This document shows, in pieces, positions 11,620 to 20,091 of a DNA stretch of 64,000 nucleotides. Within the stretch, counting starts at the first letter, position 1; every line of letters starts with the position of its first letter. The stretch comes from Leifsonia sp. C5G2. Lineage in GTDB: Bacteria > Actinomycetota > Actinomycetes > Actinomycetales > Microbacteriaceae. The notes under the pieces were generated by a model. That model was not told where the DNA came from. It ran no database searches and was given only the letters and a program-made list of their open reading frames with translations. Made by a program: the position numbers and the translations under genes. Where the stretch lies: positions 124,001 through 188,000 of the forward strand of contig NZ_JABFMV010000004.1 in assembly GCF_013359685.1 (NCBI RefSeq). The letters are read 5' to 3'.

Positions 11620-13047
11620 ATGACCACCGATGTTCCGCGGGGCGCGGGCGACGATGCCCTCGTGACCACCGCGAGCCCGCTCTTCGCCGACAGCGCGACC
11701 GACCGCCGCATCCCGCGCCGCTGGGTGGTGTCGTGGGCGGCGTGGGACTGGGGCGGCGCGGCGTTCAACGCGGTCATCACGACGTTCGTGTTCACGGTGT
11801 ACCTGACCAGCAGCCTGTTCGTCGACCCGGCCGTCGTCGCGGCGCGGGATGCCGAGGCGGGCGGGTCGGGACCGGCGCACGCCGCCTACGACGCCGCCGT
11901 CGCGGTGCTGTCGAGCGGGCTGGCGTGGGGCGTCGGCATCGCCGGGGCGGTCGTCGCCCTGATCGCCCCCGTGCTCGGGCAGCGCACGGACGGCTCAGGA
12001 CGGCGGAAGCTGTGGCTCGGGATCAACACGGGCGTGGTGGTCGTGGTCACGGCCCTGATGTTCTTCGTCGTGGGCGAGCCGTCGTACTTCCTGTTCGGGG
12101 TGGCGCTCGTCGCGATCGGCACGGTCTTCTACGAGATCGCGACGGTCAACTACAACGCCATGCTGGTGCAGGTGTCCACGCCGAAGACGGTGGGCCGGGT
12201 GAGCGGATTCGGCTGGGGCGCCGGGTACCTCGGCGGCATCGTGCTGCTGCTCATCGTGTACTTCGGGATGGTCGCCGGCGACGGCGGGCTGCTGCACGTG
12301 CCGACGGAGGCCGGGCTCAACATCCGGATCATCGCGCTCATCGCGGCGGCCTGGACGCTGATCTTCTCGCTCCCGGTGCTGTTCGTCGTGCCGGAGATCC
12401 CGCCGAACGCGCGCACCCCCCGGGTCGGCTTCTTCCGCTCCTACTCCGTGCTCGTGCGCGACATCGGGAGGCTGTGGAAGGAGAGCAGGAACACCGTGCT
12501 CTTCCTCATCGCCTCGGCGCTGTTCCGCGACGGCCTGGTGGGCGTGTTCACGTTCGGCGGCATCCTGGCGCAGGGAACGTTCGGCTTCACCAGCGGCCAG
12601 GTGATCATCTTCGCGATCGCGGCGAACGTCGTCGCGGGGGTGAGCACGCTGCTCTCCGGCCGCCTGGACGACCGGTTCGGGCCGAAGGCGGTGATCGTGA
12701 CGTCGCTGGTCGGGCTGATCGTCGCCGGCCTCGCGGTGTTCTTCACCCACGACCTGGGCGCGGCCGCGTTCTGGGTCGGCGGACTGGTGCTGTGCCTGTT
12801 CGTCGGGCCGGCGCAGTCGGCGAGCCGGACGTTCCTCGCCCGCGTGACGCCGAGCGGGCGCGAGGGCGAAGTCTTCGGGCTGTACGCGACCACCGGACGC
12901 GCGGTGTCGTTCCTCGCGCCCGTGCTGTTCGCGGTGTTCGTCGCGGTCGGGGGCGCCCAGTTCTGGGGCATCCTCGCGATCGTGCTCGTGCTGGCCGTGG
13001 GGCTCGCGCTGCTCCTCCCCGTGAAGGCGCCGCCCCGAGCCTCCTGA
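11620..13047 (+). CDS. MFS permease of the UMF1/Atg22-like family
   Basis: A 475-residue membrane protein with about twelve membrane segments. The N-terminal motif WVVSWAAWDWGGAAFNAVITTF is typical of UMF1/Atg22-like permeases. Loop motifs such as GQRTDGSGRRK and SGRLDDRFGPKAV mark the two six-helix halves of an MFS fold. The substrate is unknown; yeast Atg22 exports amino acids from the vacuole. The ATG at 11620 has TACGGT 6 nt upstream. The gene lies 52 bp after the alarmone synthetase and ends in the six-unit palindrome array. Confidence 0.8.
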   Translation: MTTDVPRGAGDDALVTTASPLFADSATDRRIPRRWVVSWAAWDWGGAAFNAVITTFVFTVYLTSSLFVDPAVVAARDAEAGGSGPAHAAYDAAVAVLSSGLAWGVGIAGAVVALIAPVLGQRTDGSGRRKLWLGINTGVVVVVTALMFFVVGEPSYFLFGVALVAIGTVFYEIATVNYNAMLVQVSTPKTVGRVSGFGWGAGYLGGIVLLLIVYFGMVAGDGGLLHVPTEAGLNIRIIALIAAAWTLIFSLPVLFVVPEIPPNARTPRVGFFRSYSVLVRDIGRLWKESRNTVLFLIASALFRDGLVGVFTFGGILAQGTFGFTSGQVIIFAIAANVVAGVSTLLSGRLDDRFGPKAVIVTSLVGLIVAGLAVFFTHDLGAAAFWVGGLVLCLFVGPAQSASRTFLARVTPSGREGEVFGLYATTGRAVSFLAPVLFAVFVAVGGAQFWGILAIVLVLAVGLALLLPVKAPPRAS

Positions 13048-13057
13048 CCCGCCGCGA

Positions 13058-13182
13058 CTCGTCACGAATGGGCGCTGTTCGTGACGAACAGCGGCGATTC
13101 GTCACGAATCGCGCGGTGGGGGTTGGCGGGATTCGTGACGGATGGGCGCTGTTCGTGACGAATGGCGGCGATTGTTGACGAA
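13058..13182. repeat. Array of six TTCGTSACGAA palindromes, mostly at 20-bp spacing
   Basis: Unit centres lie at 13063, 13083, 13103, 13137, 13157 and 13177, giving spacings of 20, 20, 34, 20 and 20 bp. The third unit, GATTCGTCACGAATC, is a perfect palindrome; others have one or two changes. The array fills the gap between the convergent MFS and MarR genes. Its first 25 bases after the stop codon closely match those of the 3328-3380 array, so the two share an origin. Confidence 0.8.
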
Positions 13183-13187
13183 CGGGG

Positions 13188-13865
13188 TCAGTCGGGGCGG
13201 GGCCACGCGCGGACGAAGCGGTCGAAGAGCTCGGCGAAGGTCCGTGCCTCCTCGGGCGTGAAGCCCGCAAGGGCGGTCTCGACGGCCGAGCGGCGGTGCG
13301 TCCGCAGCTCGGTCAGCTGCTCGCGGCCGGACGCGGTGAGCTGGATGAGCGCGCGGCGCGCATCCGACGGGTCCGGCACCCGGCGCACCAGCCCACGCTC
13401 CACCCCCTCCTGCACGAGCCGGCTGGCGCGCGGCTGGTCGACGCCGATCGCGGCGGCGACGCCGCTGACCGACAGGCTGCTGCCCTCGGCGTCGGCCGCT
13501 TCGAGCGCCTCGAGCATGCGCACGCGGGCGATCCGGCCGAGCGAGCCGTCGCGCGTGCGACGGCCGGGGCCCGGGCGGGCGGAGTCCCCGAACGGCGCCC
13601 CGCCGGGGCCGAACGGCGCGTGAGCTCCCGAGTCGTGGGAGCCCTGGCCGTGGCCTTCCCCGCCGGGGCCGAAGGGGCCCGCGCCGTAGGGACCTGCGCC
13701 CCAGTGGCCGCCCCGCCGGCCGTGCCCGTGCTGGTGGCCCATGCCGTCGGCCCAGGGCGGCCTCCGCCGGGACTGGTCGCGCCGGACGGCGAGCAACGCG
13801 TGCTCGATCATCGCCACCGTGTCCGCTGCCGGCGGACGGGACTCGTCTTGACCTTCACCGCTCAT
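13188..13865 (-). CDS. MarR-like winged-helix regulator with a Gly/His-rich insert
   Basis: A 225-residue regulator. Residues 40-95 are low complexity, rich in Gly and His (GMGHQHGHGRRGGHWGAGPY). The winged helix follows: RIARVRMLEALEAAD, the recognition region VSGVAAAIGVDQPRASRLVQEGVERGLV, and the wing RRVPDPSDARRALIQLTASG. The ATG at 13865 was chosen over a longer frame because it falls inside a palindromic promoter region and has TATAGT 7 nt upstream. It is divergent from a second regulator that also has a long histidine-rich insert. The histidines suggest metal binding, but that is inference. Confidence 0.75.
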   Translation of the reverse strand: MSGEGQDESRPPAADTVAMIEHALLAVRRDQSRRRPPWADGMGHQHGHGRRGGHWGAGPYGAGPFGPGGEGHGQGSHDSGAHAPFGPGGAPFGDSARPGPGRRTRDGSLGRIARVRMLEALEAADAEGSSLSVSGVAAAIGVDQPRASRLVQEGVERGLVRRVPDPSDARRALIQLTASGREQLTELRTHRRSAVETALAGFTPEEARTFAELFDRFVRAWPRPD

Positions 13866-13902
13866 GCATGTAACTATACATTCACTTGTAACACTACATG
13901 CA
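13865..13902. promoter_or_regulatory. Operator shared by two divergent MarR-like genes
   Basis: TGCATGTA (13865-13872) and TACATGCA (13895-13902) form an 8-bp inverted repeat. An inner pair, TACA (13877-13880) and TGTA (13887-13890), lies inside it, and the word TGTAAC occurs twice (13869, 13888). The region overlaps the start and -10 of the leftward regulator and sits just upstream of the rightward one, so a bound dimer could control both. Confidence 0.55.
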
Positions 13903-13921
13903 ATCGAAAGGAGAGTTCCCG

Positions 13922-14830
13922 ATGACATCCATCGACGACTCCACTCAGACGCCGCCCGGTTACTGGTTCGGCGTGATCGAGGGCCGGCTGCACCAGCGCA
14001 TGCGCGACACGCTCGCCGACCTCGGACTGCGCCGCGGAGGCTGGCGCATCCTGCACACCCTCGCCGACGGTCCCGCGACCGCCGACGAGCTGGCCGAGCG
14101 GCTCCCGCACGGCGACCGCCGGCCCGGACGCGCCCCCTTCGGCGACTTCGGCGGCGGCCGCGGACGGGCCGCCGGCTACCGACGCCACCCGGGGTGGCGC
14201 TCGCAGGAGCCGCGCGACGAGCGCGACTTCGCCGAGCACGGCGAGCACGAGCACCACCGCCCCGACTTCGCCGAGCGCGGCGAGCACGAGCACCACCGCC
14301 CCGACGAGCACCACCGGCCCGACGAGCACCACCGCGGACACGAGCACGCCTTCGAGCGCGGCTACGAGCGCGGCTTCGACCGCGGCTTCGCCCTCGGCGC
14401 CCTGCGCGGTCCCGCCGCGCACTCCCCGTGGATGGGCGCCCCCTGGGCTCCCGGCCACCCCGGTGCGCCCTGGTCGCACGGGTACGGCCGCGGCTGGCAG
14501 CCGGGACCCGGCGCGCACGGCCGCCCGCACCACAGCGAGGGCCGGCGCGGGCACCGCATCCAGCGCGTCCTCGCCGACTTCGTCGAGCGCGGCTGGGTCT
14601 GGTTCGACGGCGACCGCGCCACCCTGACCGACGAGGGCCGGGCCGCCCACGACGCCGCGTTCGAGCGGGTCGAGACGGTGCGCGCGGAGCTGGTGAACGA
14701 CATCCCGGAGGCCGACTACGCCACCACGATGGCGACCCTGGAGGCCATGGCTCGCAACCTCGGCTGGTGTCCGGCCGGGAGCGACCTCCCGGAGGACGGC
14801 CAGGCGGGCGCGCCTAGTATGGACGCATGA
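13922..14830 (+). CDS. Winged-helix regulator split by a long histidine-rich insert
   Basis: A 302-residue protein. The N-terminal half of a MarR/PadR-like domain (residues 15-62, RMRDTLADLGLRRGGWRILHTLADG...ELAERL) is separated by about 145 residues of His, Arg, Gly, Glu and Pro from the second half (residues 211-285, RIQRVLADFVERGWVWFDGDRATLTDEGRAA). The insert contains two copies of FAEHGEHEHHRPD-like repeats followed by EHHRPD units. The ATG at 13922 has an AAAGGAGAG ribosome site. Its stop overlaps the idi start (ATGA), but idi also has its own -10. A metal-responsive or condensate-forming insert is possible; this is not known. Confidence 0.7.
   Translation: MTSIDDSTQTPPGYWFGVIEGRLHQRMRDTLADLGLRRGGWRILHTLADGPATADELAERLPHGDRRPGRAPFGDFGGGRGRAAGYRRHPGWRSQEPRDERDFAEHGEHEHHRPDFAERGEHEHHRPDEHHRPDEHHRGHEHAFERGYERGFDRGFALGALRGPAAHSPWMGAPWAPGHPGAPWSHGYGRGWQPGPGAHGRPHHSEGRRGHRIQRVLADFVERGWVWFDGDRATLTDEGRAAHDAAFERVETVRAELVNDIPEADYATTMATLEAMARNLGWCPAGSDLPEDGQAGAPSMDA
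14225..14338 (+). repeat. In-frame tandem repeats in the histidine-rich insert
   Basis: Two 39-bp units (14225-14263 and 14264-14302) encode DFAEHGEHEHHRP and DFAERGEHEHHRP. Two 18-bp units (14303-14320 and 14321-14338) encoding DEHHRP-like repeats follow. The multiples of three keep the frame open, so length variation between strains would alter the insert without breaking the gene. Confidence 0.8.
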
Positions 14831-15378
14831 CGCCACCGCGCGAAGAGGTCGTGCTGCTCGCCGAGGACGGAACGCCCATCGGCACAGCCGACAAGGCGAC
14901 GGTGCACACGACGGAGACGCCCCTGCACCTGGCCTTCTCGTGCCACCTCTTCGACGGCGAGGGCCGCATCCTGGTCACCCGCCGGGCGCTCGGCAAGGCC
15001 ACCTGGCCGGGCGTCTGGACGAACTCGTTCTGCGGCCACCCCGGCCCGGGCGAGGGGTTCGAGGATGCGGTCCGGCGCCGCGCCTCCGACGAGCTCGGCG
15101 CACGGGTCGACAATCTCACGCCGGTGCTGCCCGACTTCCGTTACCGCGCGGTCGACGCGGCCGGCATCGTCGAGTACGAGGTGTGCCCGGTCTACACGGC
15201 GACGATCGTCGGCGAGCTCGACCCGTCGCCTGCCGAGGTGGCCGAGTGGACGTGGGCGGACCCCCGCTCGCTGCTGACGGCCATCGACGCGACGCCGTGG
15301 GCGTTCAGCCCCTGGCTGACCCTCCAGCTGCCCGCCCTCTACGCCGACCGGAGCGTCGAACCTTCGGGTCAGCTGTGA
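14827..15378 (+). CDS. idi: Isopentenyl-diphosphate delta-isomerase, type 1
   Basis: A 183-residue Nudix-fold enzyme that interconverts IPP and DMAPP for isoprenoid synthesis. The active-site cysteine is in TNSFCGHPGPGEG. The metal site histidines and glutamates are in HLAFSCHLF and in the Nudix-like RRRASDELGA. Another characteristic segment is EYEVCPVYTA. The length matches bacterial type 1 Idi. The ATG overlaps the previous stop codon, yet TAGTAT lies 6 nt before it, so a separate leaderless promoter inside the upstream gene is likely. Confidence 0.95.
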   Translation: MTPPREEVVLLAEDGTPIGTADKATVHTTETPLHLAFSCHLFDGEGRILVTRRALGKATWPGVWTNSFCGHPGPGEGFEDAVRRRASDELGARVDNLTPVLPDFRYRAVDAAGIVEYEVCPVYTATIVGELDPSPAEVAEWTWADPRSLLTAIDATPWAFSPWLTLQLPALYADRSVEPSGQL

Positions 15379-15412
15379 GTACGGCTCACTATTTTCCACC
15401 TGTGCAATGAAC

Positions 15413-15421
15413 TGTGGATAA
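15413..15421 (-). promoter_or_regulatory. Isolated perfect DnaA box
   Basis: TGTGGATAA is the exact complement of the DnaA box TTATCCACA. A weaker match (TTTTCCACC) lies at 15392-15400. They are in the 87-bp gap between idi and the convergent gene. There is no AT-rich unwinding region and no dnaA or dnaN nearby, so this is not an origin. Confidence 0.4.
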
Positions 15422-15465
15422 CTCAGGTCCTCGTATGCCGGGGGCCGAATCCCTGAGCACCCTCA

Positions 15466-16212
15466 TCAGGTGGCCCAGACGCGGTCGACCGAGAGTGTCG
15501 GCACGAACGCGTGCCCGGCTCCGGCCGCATCCGGAGCGCCGGGGAAATCGAACACCGCCAGCATGAGCTGAAGCGGGTACTGCGGCGGAGCGTCCAGGAT
15601 GCGCACCACCCGGCCGTCCACCCGGAACGCCGCCTGATCCCCGTCCAGATGGACCTCGTACGCGTGCGGCTCGCGCACGTCGATCTGCAACGGGACGCGC
15701 TCGAAGTCCTCGGCCAGCCGCGGATCGCGGAACGCGTGGAACCCCATGCCGACGAGGGCATCGTCCTCGCCGGTGTCGCGCCCGAAGACCTCCATCACAC
15801 ACACCTCCCCGCTCCGCTCCGGCCGGTCCTCGAAGCCGACCAGCCACAGCGACGCCATCGACCGCCGGTCGAGGTAGAGCGAGGCGCGCATCCCGACCGT
15901 GCCCCGCTCGACCAGGCAGCCGCGGAACTCCTCCTGCTCCTCGCGCACCCGCAGCCCGTCGCGGTACGGCTGCTGCCCGACCGTCGACCCGACCGGCCCC
16001 GAGAAGTTGCCGGTCTGCAGCCCGGAGACCCGCAGCGGCGGCTCGTGCTCACCCGCGCACCACAGCCCCTGCTCGGGCGGGATGCTCAGCTCGAGGTGCG
16101 AGTCGTGGATGAGGTGGCTCGCCCGCGTCGCGGCGAGCGAACTCCACGCCGGCAGGTAGTGCGGGAGCCAGACGCTGCGGTCGAGCCGGGGCTCGTCGAA
16201 GTCGTCGAACAC
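15466..16212 (-). CDS. Conserved protein with a concanavalin-like (GH16-type) fold, function unknown
   Basis: A 248-residue cytoplasmic protein without a signal peptide. The opening FDDFDEPRLDRSVWLPHYLPAW and internal ELSIPPEQGLWCAGEHEPPLRVSGLQTG resemble family 16 glycoside-hydrolase-like lectin folds. The EXDXXE catalytic motif of true GH16 enzymes is not seen, so enzymatic activity is doubtful. It lies 10 nt downstream of the next gene (16223), so the two are co-transcribed. Confidence 0.6.
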   Translation of the reverse strand: MFDDFDEPRLDRSVWLPHYLPAWSSLAATRASHLIHDSHLELSIPPEQGLWCAGEHEPPLRVSGLQTGNFSGPVGSTVGQQPYRDGLRVREEQEEFRGCLVERGTVGMRASLYLDRRSMASLWLVGFEDRPERSGEVCVMEVFGRDTGEDDALVGMGFHAFRDPRLAEDFERVPLQIDVREPHAYEVHLDGDQAAFRVDGRVVRILDAPPQYPLQLMLAVFDFPGAPDAAGAGHAFVPTLSVDRVWAT

Positions 16213-16222
16213 CGCGGACCCC

Positions 16223-16750
16223 TCACGCCGTCCTGACCGCGTCGATGTGCTGCTCGAGCCACCAGGTGCGGCCCTCGTCGTCGGAGACCCAGCCGTCCCA
16301 CTCGAAGGACTCGTCGGTGATGCTGGAGAAGTTCCAGCGGATCGGGCGCCCGTCGGTCTGGGTGCCGTCCTGCCGGATGCCGTCGCGCCGGTGCGGTGTC
16401 GCGACCAGGGTGCAGAAGTCGCCGGTCGCCGCGCCGAACCAGCTCACCCGCCACGCGCCGAGCGCGGTGTCGTACACCCGCATGGTCGAGCCGCGGCCGC
16501 GGATGCCCTCCGGGTCGCTCTCGTCGCGGATGACGAGCACGTCCTGCACCGCGCGGCCGCCGAGCGTGTAGGCGAAGAGCCACTCGTTCACCGACTCGCT
16601 CCACACCCCGGTGGCCTCGTCGAACAGGCGGACGTCGGCCCGCCAGCTGCCGACCAGACGGCCGAACAGCTGCATGCGCTGCGGGTTCTCCGGCATGGGA
16701 CCCGGACTGATCAGGGCCCGTGCGAACGCCGCGTCGGTGGTCTCGCTCAT
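16223..16750 (-). CDS. DUF1579-like protein of unknown function
   Basis: A 175-residue soluble protein. The pattern LFGRLVGSWRADVRLFDEATGVWSES, with EWLFAYTLGGRAVQDVLVIRDES, resembles small lipocalin-like DUF1579 proteins, which bind unknown ligands. It lacks a signal peptide and membrane segments. It is transcribed with the lectin-fold gene at 15466 and starts 25 nt downstream of dcd, so the three could form one transcript. No enzymatic residues can be assigned. Confidence 0.55.
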   Translation of the reverse strand: MSETTDAAFARALISPGPMPENPQRMQLFGRLVGSWRADVRLFDEATGVWSESVNEWLFAYTLGGRAVQDVLVIRDESDPEGIRGRGSTMRVYDTALGAWRVSWFGAATGDFCTLVATPHRRDGIRQDGTQTDGRPIRWNFSSITDESFEWDGWVSDDEGRTWWLEQHIDAVRTA

Positions 16751-16775
16751 GGTGCCCCTTTCGGCCGGCTTCAGG

Positions 16776-17378
16776 TCAGGACGGTCGCCCCGCCTCGGTG
16801 GTGGAGACGTCGGTGCGGTGGAAGTTGAGGTACGAACGGGACGCCGTCGGCCCGCGCTGGCCCTGGTACCGCGACGAGTACTCCGCCGATCCGTACGGCC
16901 GCTCGGCCGCGGAGGAGAGGCGGAAGAAGCACATCTGGCCGATCTTCATGCCGGGCCAGAGCTTGATCGGCAGCGTGGCGACGTTGCTCAGCTCGAGCGT
17001 GACGTGCCCGGAGAAGCCCGGGTCGATGAAGCCGGCGGTGGAGTGTGTGAGCAGGCCGAGGCGGCCGAGCGAGCTCTTGCCCTCGAGACGCGCCGCGACG
17101 TCGTCGGGGAGGCTGACGAGCTCGAACGTGGAGCCGAGGACGAACTCTCCGGGGTGCAGGATGAACGGCTGGTCGGCGTCCACTTCGACGAAGCGGGTCA
17201 GCTCGGGCTGGTCGACCGCCGGGTCGATGAAGGGGTACTTGTGGTTGTCGAACAGGCGGAAGAAGCGGTCGAGGCGCACGTCGATGCTGGACGGCTGGAC
17301 CATCTCGGGCTGGTACGGCTCCAGGGCGATCCGCCCGGCATCCAGCTCGGCCTTGATATCGCGATCGGAGAGAAGCAC
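16776..17378 (-). CDS. dcd: dCTP deaminase, probably the bifunctional dUMP-forming type
   Basis: A 200-residue trimeric nucleotide enzyme. Conserved segments are [34 protein letters not shown], the catalytic [14 protein letters not shown] and [16 protein letters not shown]. Actinobacterial Dcd proteins convert dCTP straight to dUMP, and the HSTAGFID segment fits that subgroup. The start is GTG at 17378, with TAGGCT 6 nt upstream, again leaderless. It is divergent from copZ with 64 bp between the starts. Confidence 0.95.
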   Translation of the reverse strand: MLLSDRDIKAELDAGRIALEPYQPEMVQPSSIDVRLDRFFRLFDNHKYPFIDPAVDQPELTRFVEVDADQPFILHPGEFVLGSTFELVSLPDDVAARLEGKSSLGRLGLLTHSTAGFIDPGFSGHVTLELSNVATLPIKLWPGMKIGQMCFFRLSSAAERPYGSAEYSSRYQGQRGPTASRSYLNFHRTDVSTTEAGRPS

Positions 17379-17407
17379 GGGGCCAGCCTACCGGGTGGGT
17401 GCACCGC

Positions 17408-17435
17408 TTGCACCGATACGGGGTAGGGGTATATT
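17408..17435 (+). promoter_or_regulatory. copZ promoter with a CsoR-like copper operator
   Basis: The -35 TTGCAC (17408-17413) and -10 TATATT (17430-17435) are 16 nt apart, and the ATG follows 7 nt later. Between and over the -10 lies ATAC-GGGGTAGGG-GTAT (17416-17432), whose ATAC/GTAT ends and G-rich core resemble CsoR operators in front of actinobacterial copper genes. No csoR gene is in the window. Confidence 0.5.
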
Positions 17436-17442
17436 GGTGGAC

Positions 17443-17652
17443 ATGCAGACGATCGAGTACCAGGTGACCGGGATGACGTGCGAGCACTGCGAGCGGGCGG
17501 TGACCGAGGAGGTGACCCGCGTCGCGGGCGTGCGCGAGGTGACGGCCTCCGCGACCGACGGTGTGCTCGCGGTGTCTGCCGAGGGTCCAGTCGACGACGC
17601 CGCCGTGCTCGCGGCTGTCGACGAGGCGGGCTACAGCGCAGAGCGCCGGTAG
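17443..17652 (+). CDS. copZ: Copper chaperone, CopZ-like heavy-metal-binding protein
   Basis: A 69-residue single HMA domain protein with the copper ligand motif GMTCEHC at residues 10-16 and the usual ferredoxin-like pattern ending [13 protein letters not shown]. It carries Cu(I) in the cytoplasm and hands it to CopA, encoded 8 nt downstream. The frame is open far upstream, but the ATG at 17443 gives the normal length and follows a -10 by 7 nt. Confidence 0.9.
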   Translation: MQTIEYQVTGMTCEHCERAVTEEVTRVAGVREVTASATDGVLAVSAEGPVDDAAVLAAVDEAGYSAERR

Positions 17653-17660
17653 AGCATCCC

Positions 17661-19895
17661 GTGACCACCCCGGCGACCGGCGTCACCGACCTCGAGCTGG
17701 AGGTCGGCGGGATGACGTGCGCGTCCTGCGCGATGCGGATCGAGAAGAAGCTCAACCGCCTCGACGGCGTGACCGCGACGGTCAACTACGCGACGGAGAA
17801 GGCGCGCGTGTCGGTGCCGGCGGGCATGGATGCGCAGACCCTGATCGCCGAGGTGGAGAAGGCCGGCTACACGGCCGCCCTCCCGGTGCGGGAGCCCGAG
17901 AGGCCCGAACGGGACGCGGACCCCGAGCTGTCGTCCCTCCGCACCCGCCTGATCGGCAGCGCCGTGCTCGCAGCTCCGGTGGTCGTGCTCGCGATGGTGC
18001 CCGCCTTCCAGTTCACGTACTGGCAGTGGCTCTCGCTCACCCTCGCGGCGCCGGCCGTGGTGTGGGGCGGCTGGCCGTTCCACCGTGCCGCGCTGGTCAA
18101 CGCCCGGCACGGGGCGGCGACGATGGACACGCTGGTGTCGATCGGCACCGTCGCCGCGTTCGCCTGGTCGCTGTACGCGCTGTTCTTCGGCACGGCGGGG
18201 ATGCCCGGGATGACGCATCCCTTCTCCTTCGTCGCGAGCCCGTCGGACGCGGCGGGCGACATCTACCTCGAGGTGGCCTCCGGCGTGACGGTGTTCGTGC
18301 TCGCCGGCCGGTACGCGGAGAAGCGGGCGAAGCGCCGGGCCGGCGCCGCGCTGCGAGCACTGCTCGACCTGGGCGCGAAGGACGTCGCGGTGCTGCGGGA
18401 GGGACGCGAGGAGCGCATCCCGGTCGACCGTCTCGCCGTCGGCGACCTGTTCGTGGTGCGCCCGGGCGAGAAGATCGCGACCGACGGCCTGGTCGCCGAG
18501 GGGGCGAGCGCGGTCGACCTCTCGCTGCTCACCGGCGAGTCCGCGCCCGTCGAGGTGGCCGTCGGCGACGACGTGACCGGCGCCACCGTCAACGCGGGCG
18601 GACGGCTCGTGGTGCGCGCGACCCGGGTGGGTGCCGACACGCGGCTGGCGCAGATGGCGAAGCTCGTGGAGGACGCGCAGTCGGGCAAGGCGCAGGTCCA
18701 GCGGCTCGCCGATCGCATCTCCGCGGTGTTCGTGCCGGTCGTGCTCGCCATCGCCGTCGGCACGCTCGCGGTCTGGCTGCTCTCCGGCGCCTCCCCCGCC
18801 GTCGCGTTCACCGCGGCGGTCGCGGTGCTGATCATCGCGTGCCCGTGCGCGCTCGGCCTGGCGACGCCGACCGCGCTGCTGGTCGGCACCGGCCGGGGCG
18901 CCCAGCTCGGCGTGCTGATCAAGGGCCCGGAAGTGCTGGAGTCGACGAAGCGCGTCGACACCGTCGTGCTGGACAAGACCGGCACGGTCACCGAGGGACG
19001 CATGACGCTCACCGCAGCCGTTCCGGCGGACGGCGTCGACGAAGGTCTGCTGCTGCGGCTCGCGGGCGCCGTGGAACACGCGTCCGAGCATCCCGTGGCG
19101 CGCGCCGTCGCCCTGGCCGCCGGCGAGCGGACGGGCGAACTGCCGACGCCCGAGTCCTTCCAGAACGAGGCGGGGCGCGGCGTGCGCGGCGTCGTCGACG
19201 GGCACCTCGTGCTGGTCGGCCGCGCGTCACTGCTGTCCGAGTGGTCGATCGAGCTGGATGCGGACCTCGCCGCACGCCGGTCGGCCGAGGAGGCGGCAGG
19301 CCGGACGGTCGTGTGCGTCGCCTGGGACGGCGAGGCGCGCGGCCTTCTCGTCGTCGCCGACGCCGTGAAGCCGACGAGCGCGGAGGCCGTCGCCGGTCTG
19401 CGCGCGCTCGGCCTGACGCCCATCCTGCTCACCGGCGACAACGCCGCGGTCGCCCGCCGGGTTGCCGATGAGGTCGGTATCGACGAGGTGATCGCGGAGG
19501 TGCTGCCGGAGGACAAGGTGGACACGGTGGCCCGGCTCCAGGCGCAGGGCCGCGTGGTCGCGATGGTCGGCGACGGTGTCAACGACGCGGCCGCGCTGGC
19601 GGCGGCCGACCTCGGACTGGCCATGGGCTCCGGCACGGACGTCGCGATCGAGGCGGCTGACATCACCCTGGTGCGCGGCGACCTGCGCGCGGCCGTCGAC
19701 GCCATCCGGCTGGCCCGCCGCACGCTCGGCACCATCAAGGGCAACCTGTTCTGGGCCTTCGCCTACAACGTGGCCGCGCTGCCGCTCGCGGCACTGGGAC
19801 TGCTCAACCCGATGATCGCGGGCGCGGCGATGGCCTTCTCGAGCGTCTTCGTCGTGGGCAACAGCCTGCGCCTGCGGCGGTTCCGGGCGCGCTGA
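17661..19895 (+). CDS. copA: Copper-exporting P1B-type ATPase
   Basis: A 744-residue membrane pump. One N-terminal HMA domain has GMTCASC (Cys20, Cys23). Membrane segments follow, then the actuator TGES ([11 protein letters not shown]), the copper channel motif CPC ([13 protein letters not shown]), the phosphorylation site DKTGT, the HP motif in SEHPVARAV and the hinge [12 protein letters not shown]. It exports Cu(I) at the cost of ATP. The GTG at 17661 was chosen because the annotated HMA domain begins there and it lies 8 nt after copZ. The tail ends in basic RLRRFRAR. Confidence 0.95.
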   Translation: MTTPATGVTDLELEVGGMTCASCAMRIEKKLNRLDGVTATVNYATEKARVSVPAGMDAQTLIAEVEKAGYTAALPVREPERPERDADPELSSLRTRLIGSAVLAAPVVVLAMVPAFQFTYWQWLSLTLAAPAVVWGGWPFHRAALVNARHGAATMDTLVSIGTVAAFAWSLYALFFGTAGMPGMTHPFSFVASPSDAAGDIYLEVASGVTVFVLAGRYAEKRAKRRAGAALRALLDLGAKDVAVLREGREERIPVDRLAVGDLFVVRPGEKIATDGLVAEGASAVDLSLLTGESAPVEVAVGDDVTGATVNAGGRLVVRATRVGADTRLAQMAKLVEDAQSGKAQVQRLADRISAVFVPVVLAIAVGTLAVWLLSGASPAVAFTAAVAVLIIACPCALGLATPTALLVGTGRGAQLGVLIKGPEVLESTKRVDTVVLDKTGTVTEGRMTLTAAVPADGVDEGLLLRLAGAVEHASEHPVARAVALAAGERTGELPTPESFQNEAGRGVRGVVDGHLVLVGRASLLSEWSIELDADLAARRSAEEAAGRTVVCVAWDGEARGLLVVADAVKPTSAEAVAGLRALGLTPILLTGDNAAVARRVADEVGIDEVIAEVLPEDKVDTVARLQAQGRVVAMVGDGVNDAAALAAADLGLAMGSGTDVAIEAADITLVRGDLRAAVDAIRLARRTLGTIKGNLFWAFAYNVAALPLAALGLLNPMIAGAAMAFSSVFVVGNSLRLRRFRAR

Positions 19896-19919
19896 CCTCG
19901 AGCGGGATCGGGGAACCGG

Positions 19920-20076
19920 CGTCATAATCGCCCGCGTCGCCGATCTCTCAGGTGGACGCAACCCGAATGCGCACCCCCTGGCGCGGTCCCCGAAACCGCG
20001 CGGCATCCGCCGGACCCGAAAACCGCCGGATGGCCGGGCGATTCGTTGCGCCCTGAACCCGAAACCAGACGCAACG
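19920..20076 (+). ncRNA. Structured leader A: four tandem hairpins with CCCGAA loops
   Basis: CGTCATAATC (19920-19929) looks like a -10 and is followed at 19942 by GATCTCT. Four hairpins follow: 19951-19975 (GGTG and CGCA pairing with TGCG and CACC, two-base bulge), 19981-20001 (GCGCGGT with ACCGCGC), 20004-20032 (CATCCG-C-CGG with CCG-C-CGGATG) and 20044-20076 (CGTTGCG with CGCAACG). Each loop carries CCCGAA, at 19962, 19989, 20015 and 20058. The leader lies between copA and the adhesin gene and ends 15 nt before its ATG. A matching leader lies at 21747-21902. No known riboswitch class is recognised. Confidence 0.7.
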
Positions 20077-20091
20077 GAAGACAGCTGCCCT

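Noticed and set aside
15413-15421. Replication origin
   Set aside because: Only one perfect DnaA box, no AT-rich region, no dnaA/dnaN/gyr genes nearby.
16720-17442. Long N-terminal extension of the copper chaperone frame
   Set aside because: The extension is antisense to dcd; the ATG at 17443 has its own -10 and gives the standard 69-residue chaperone.
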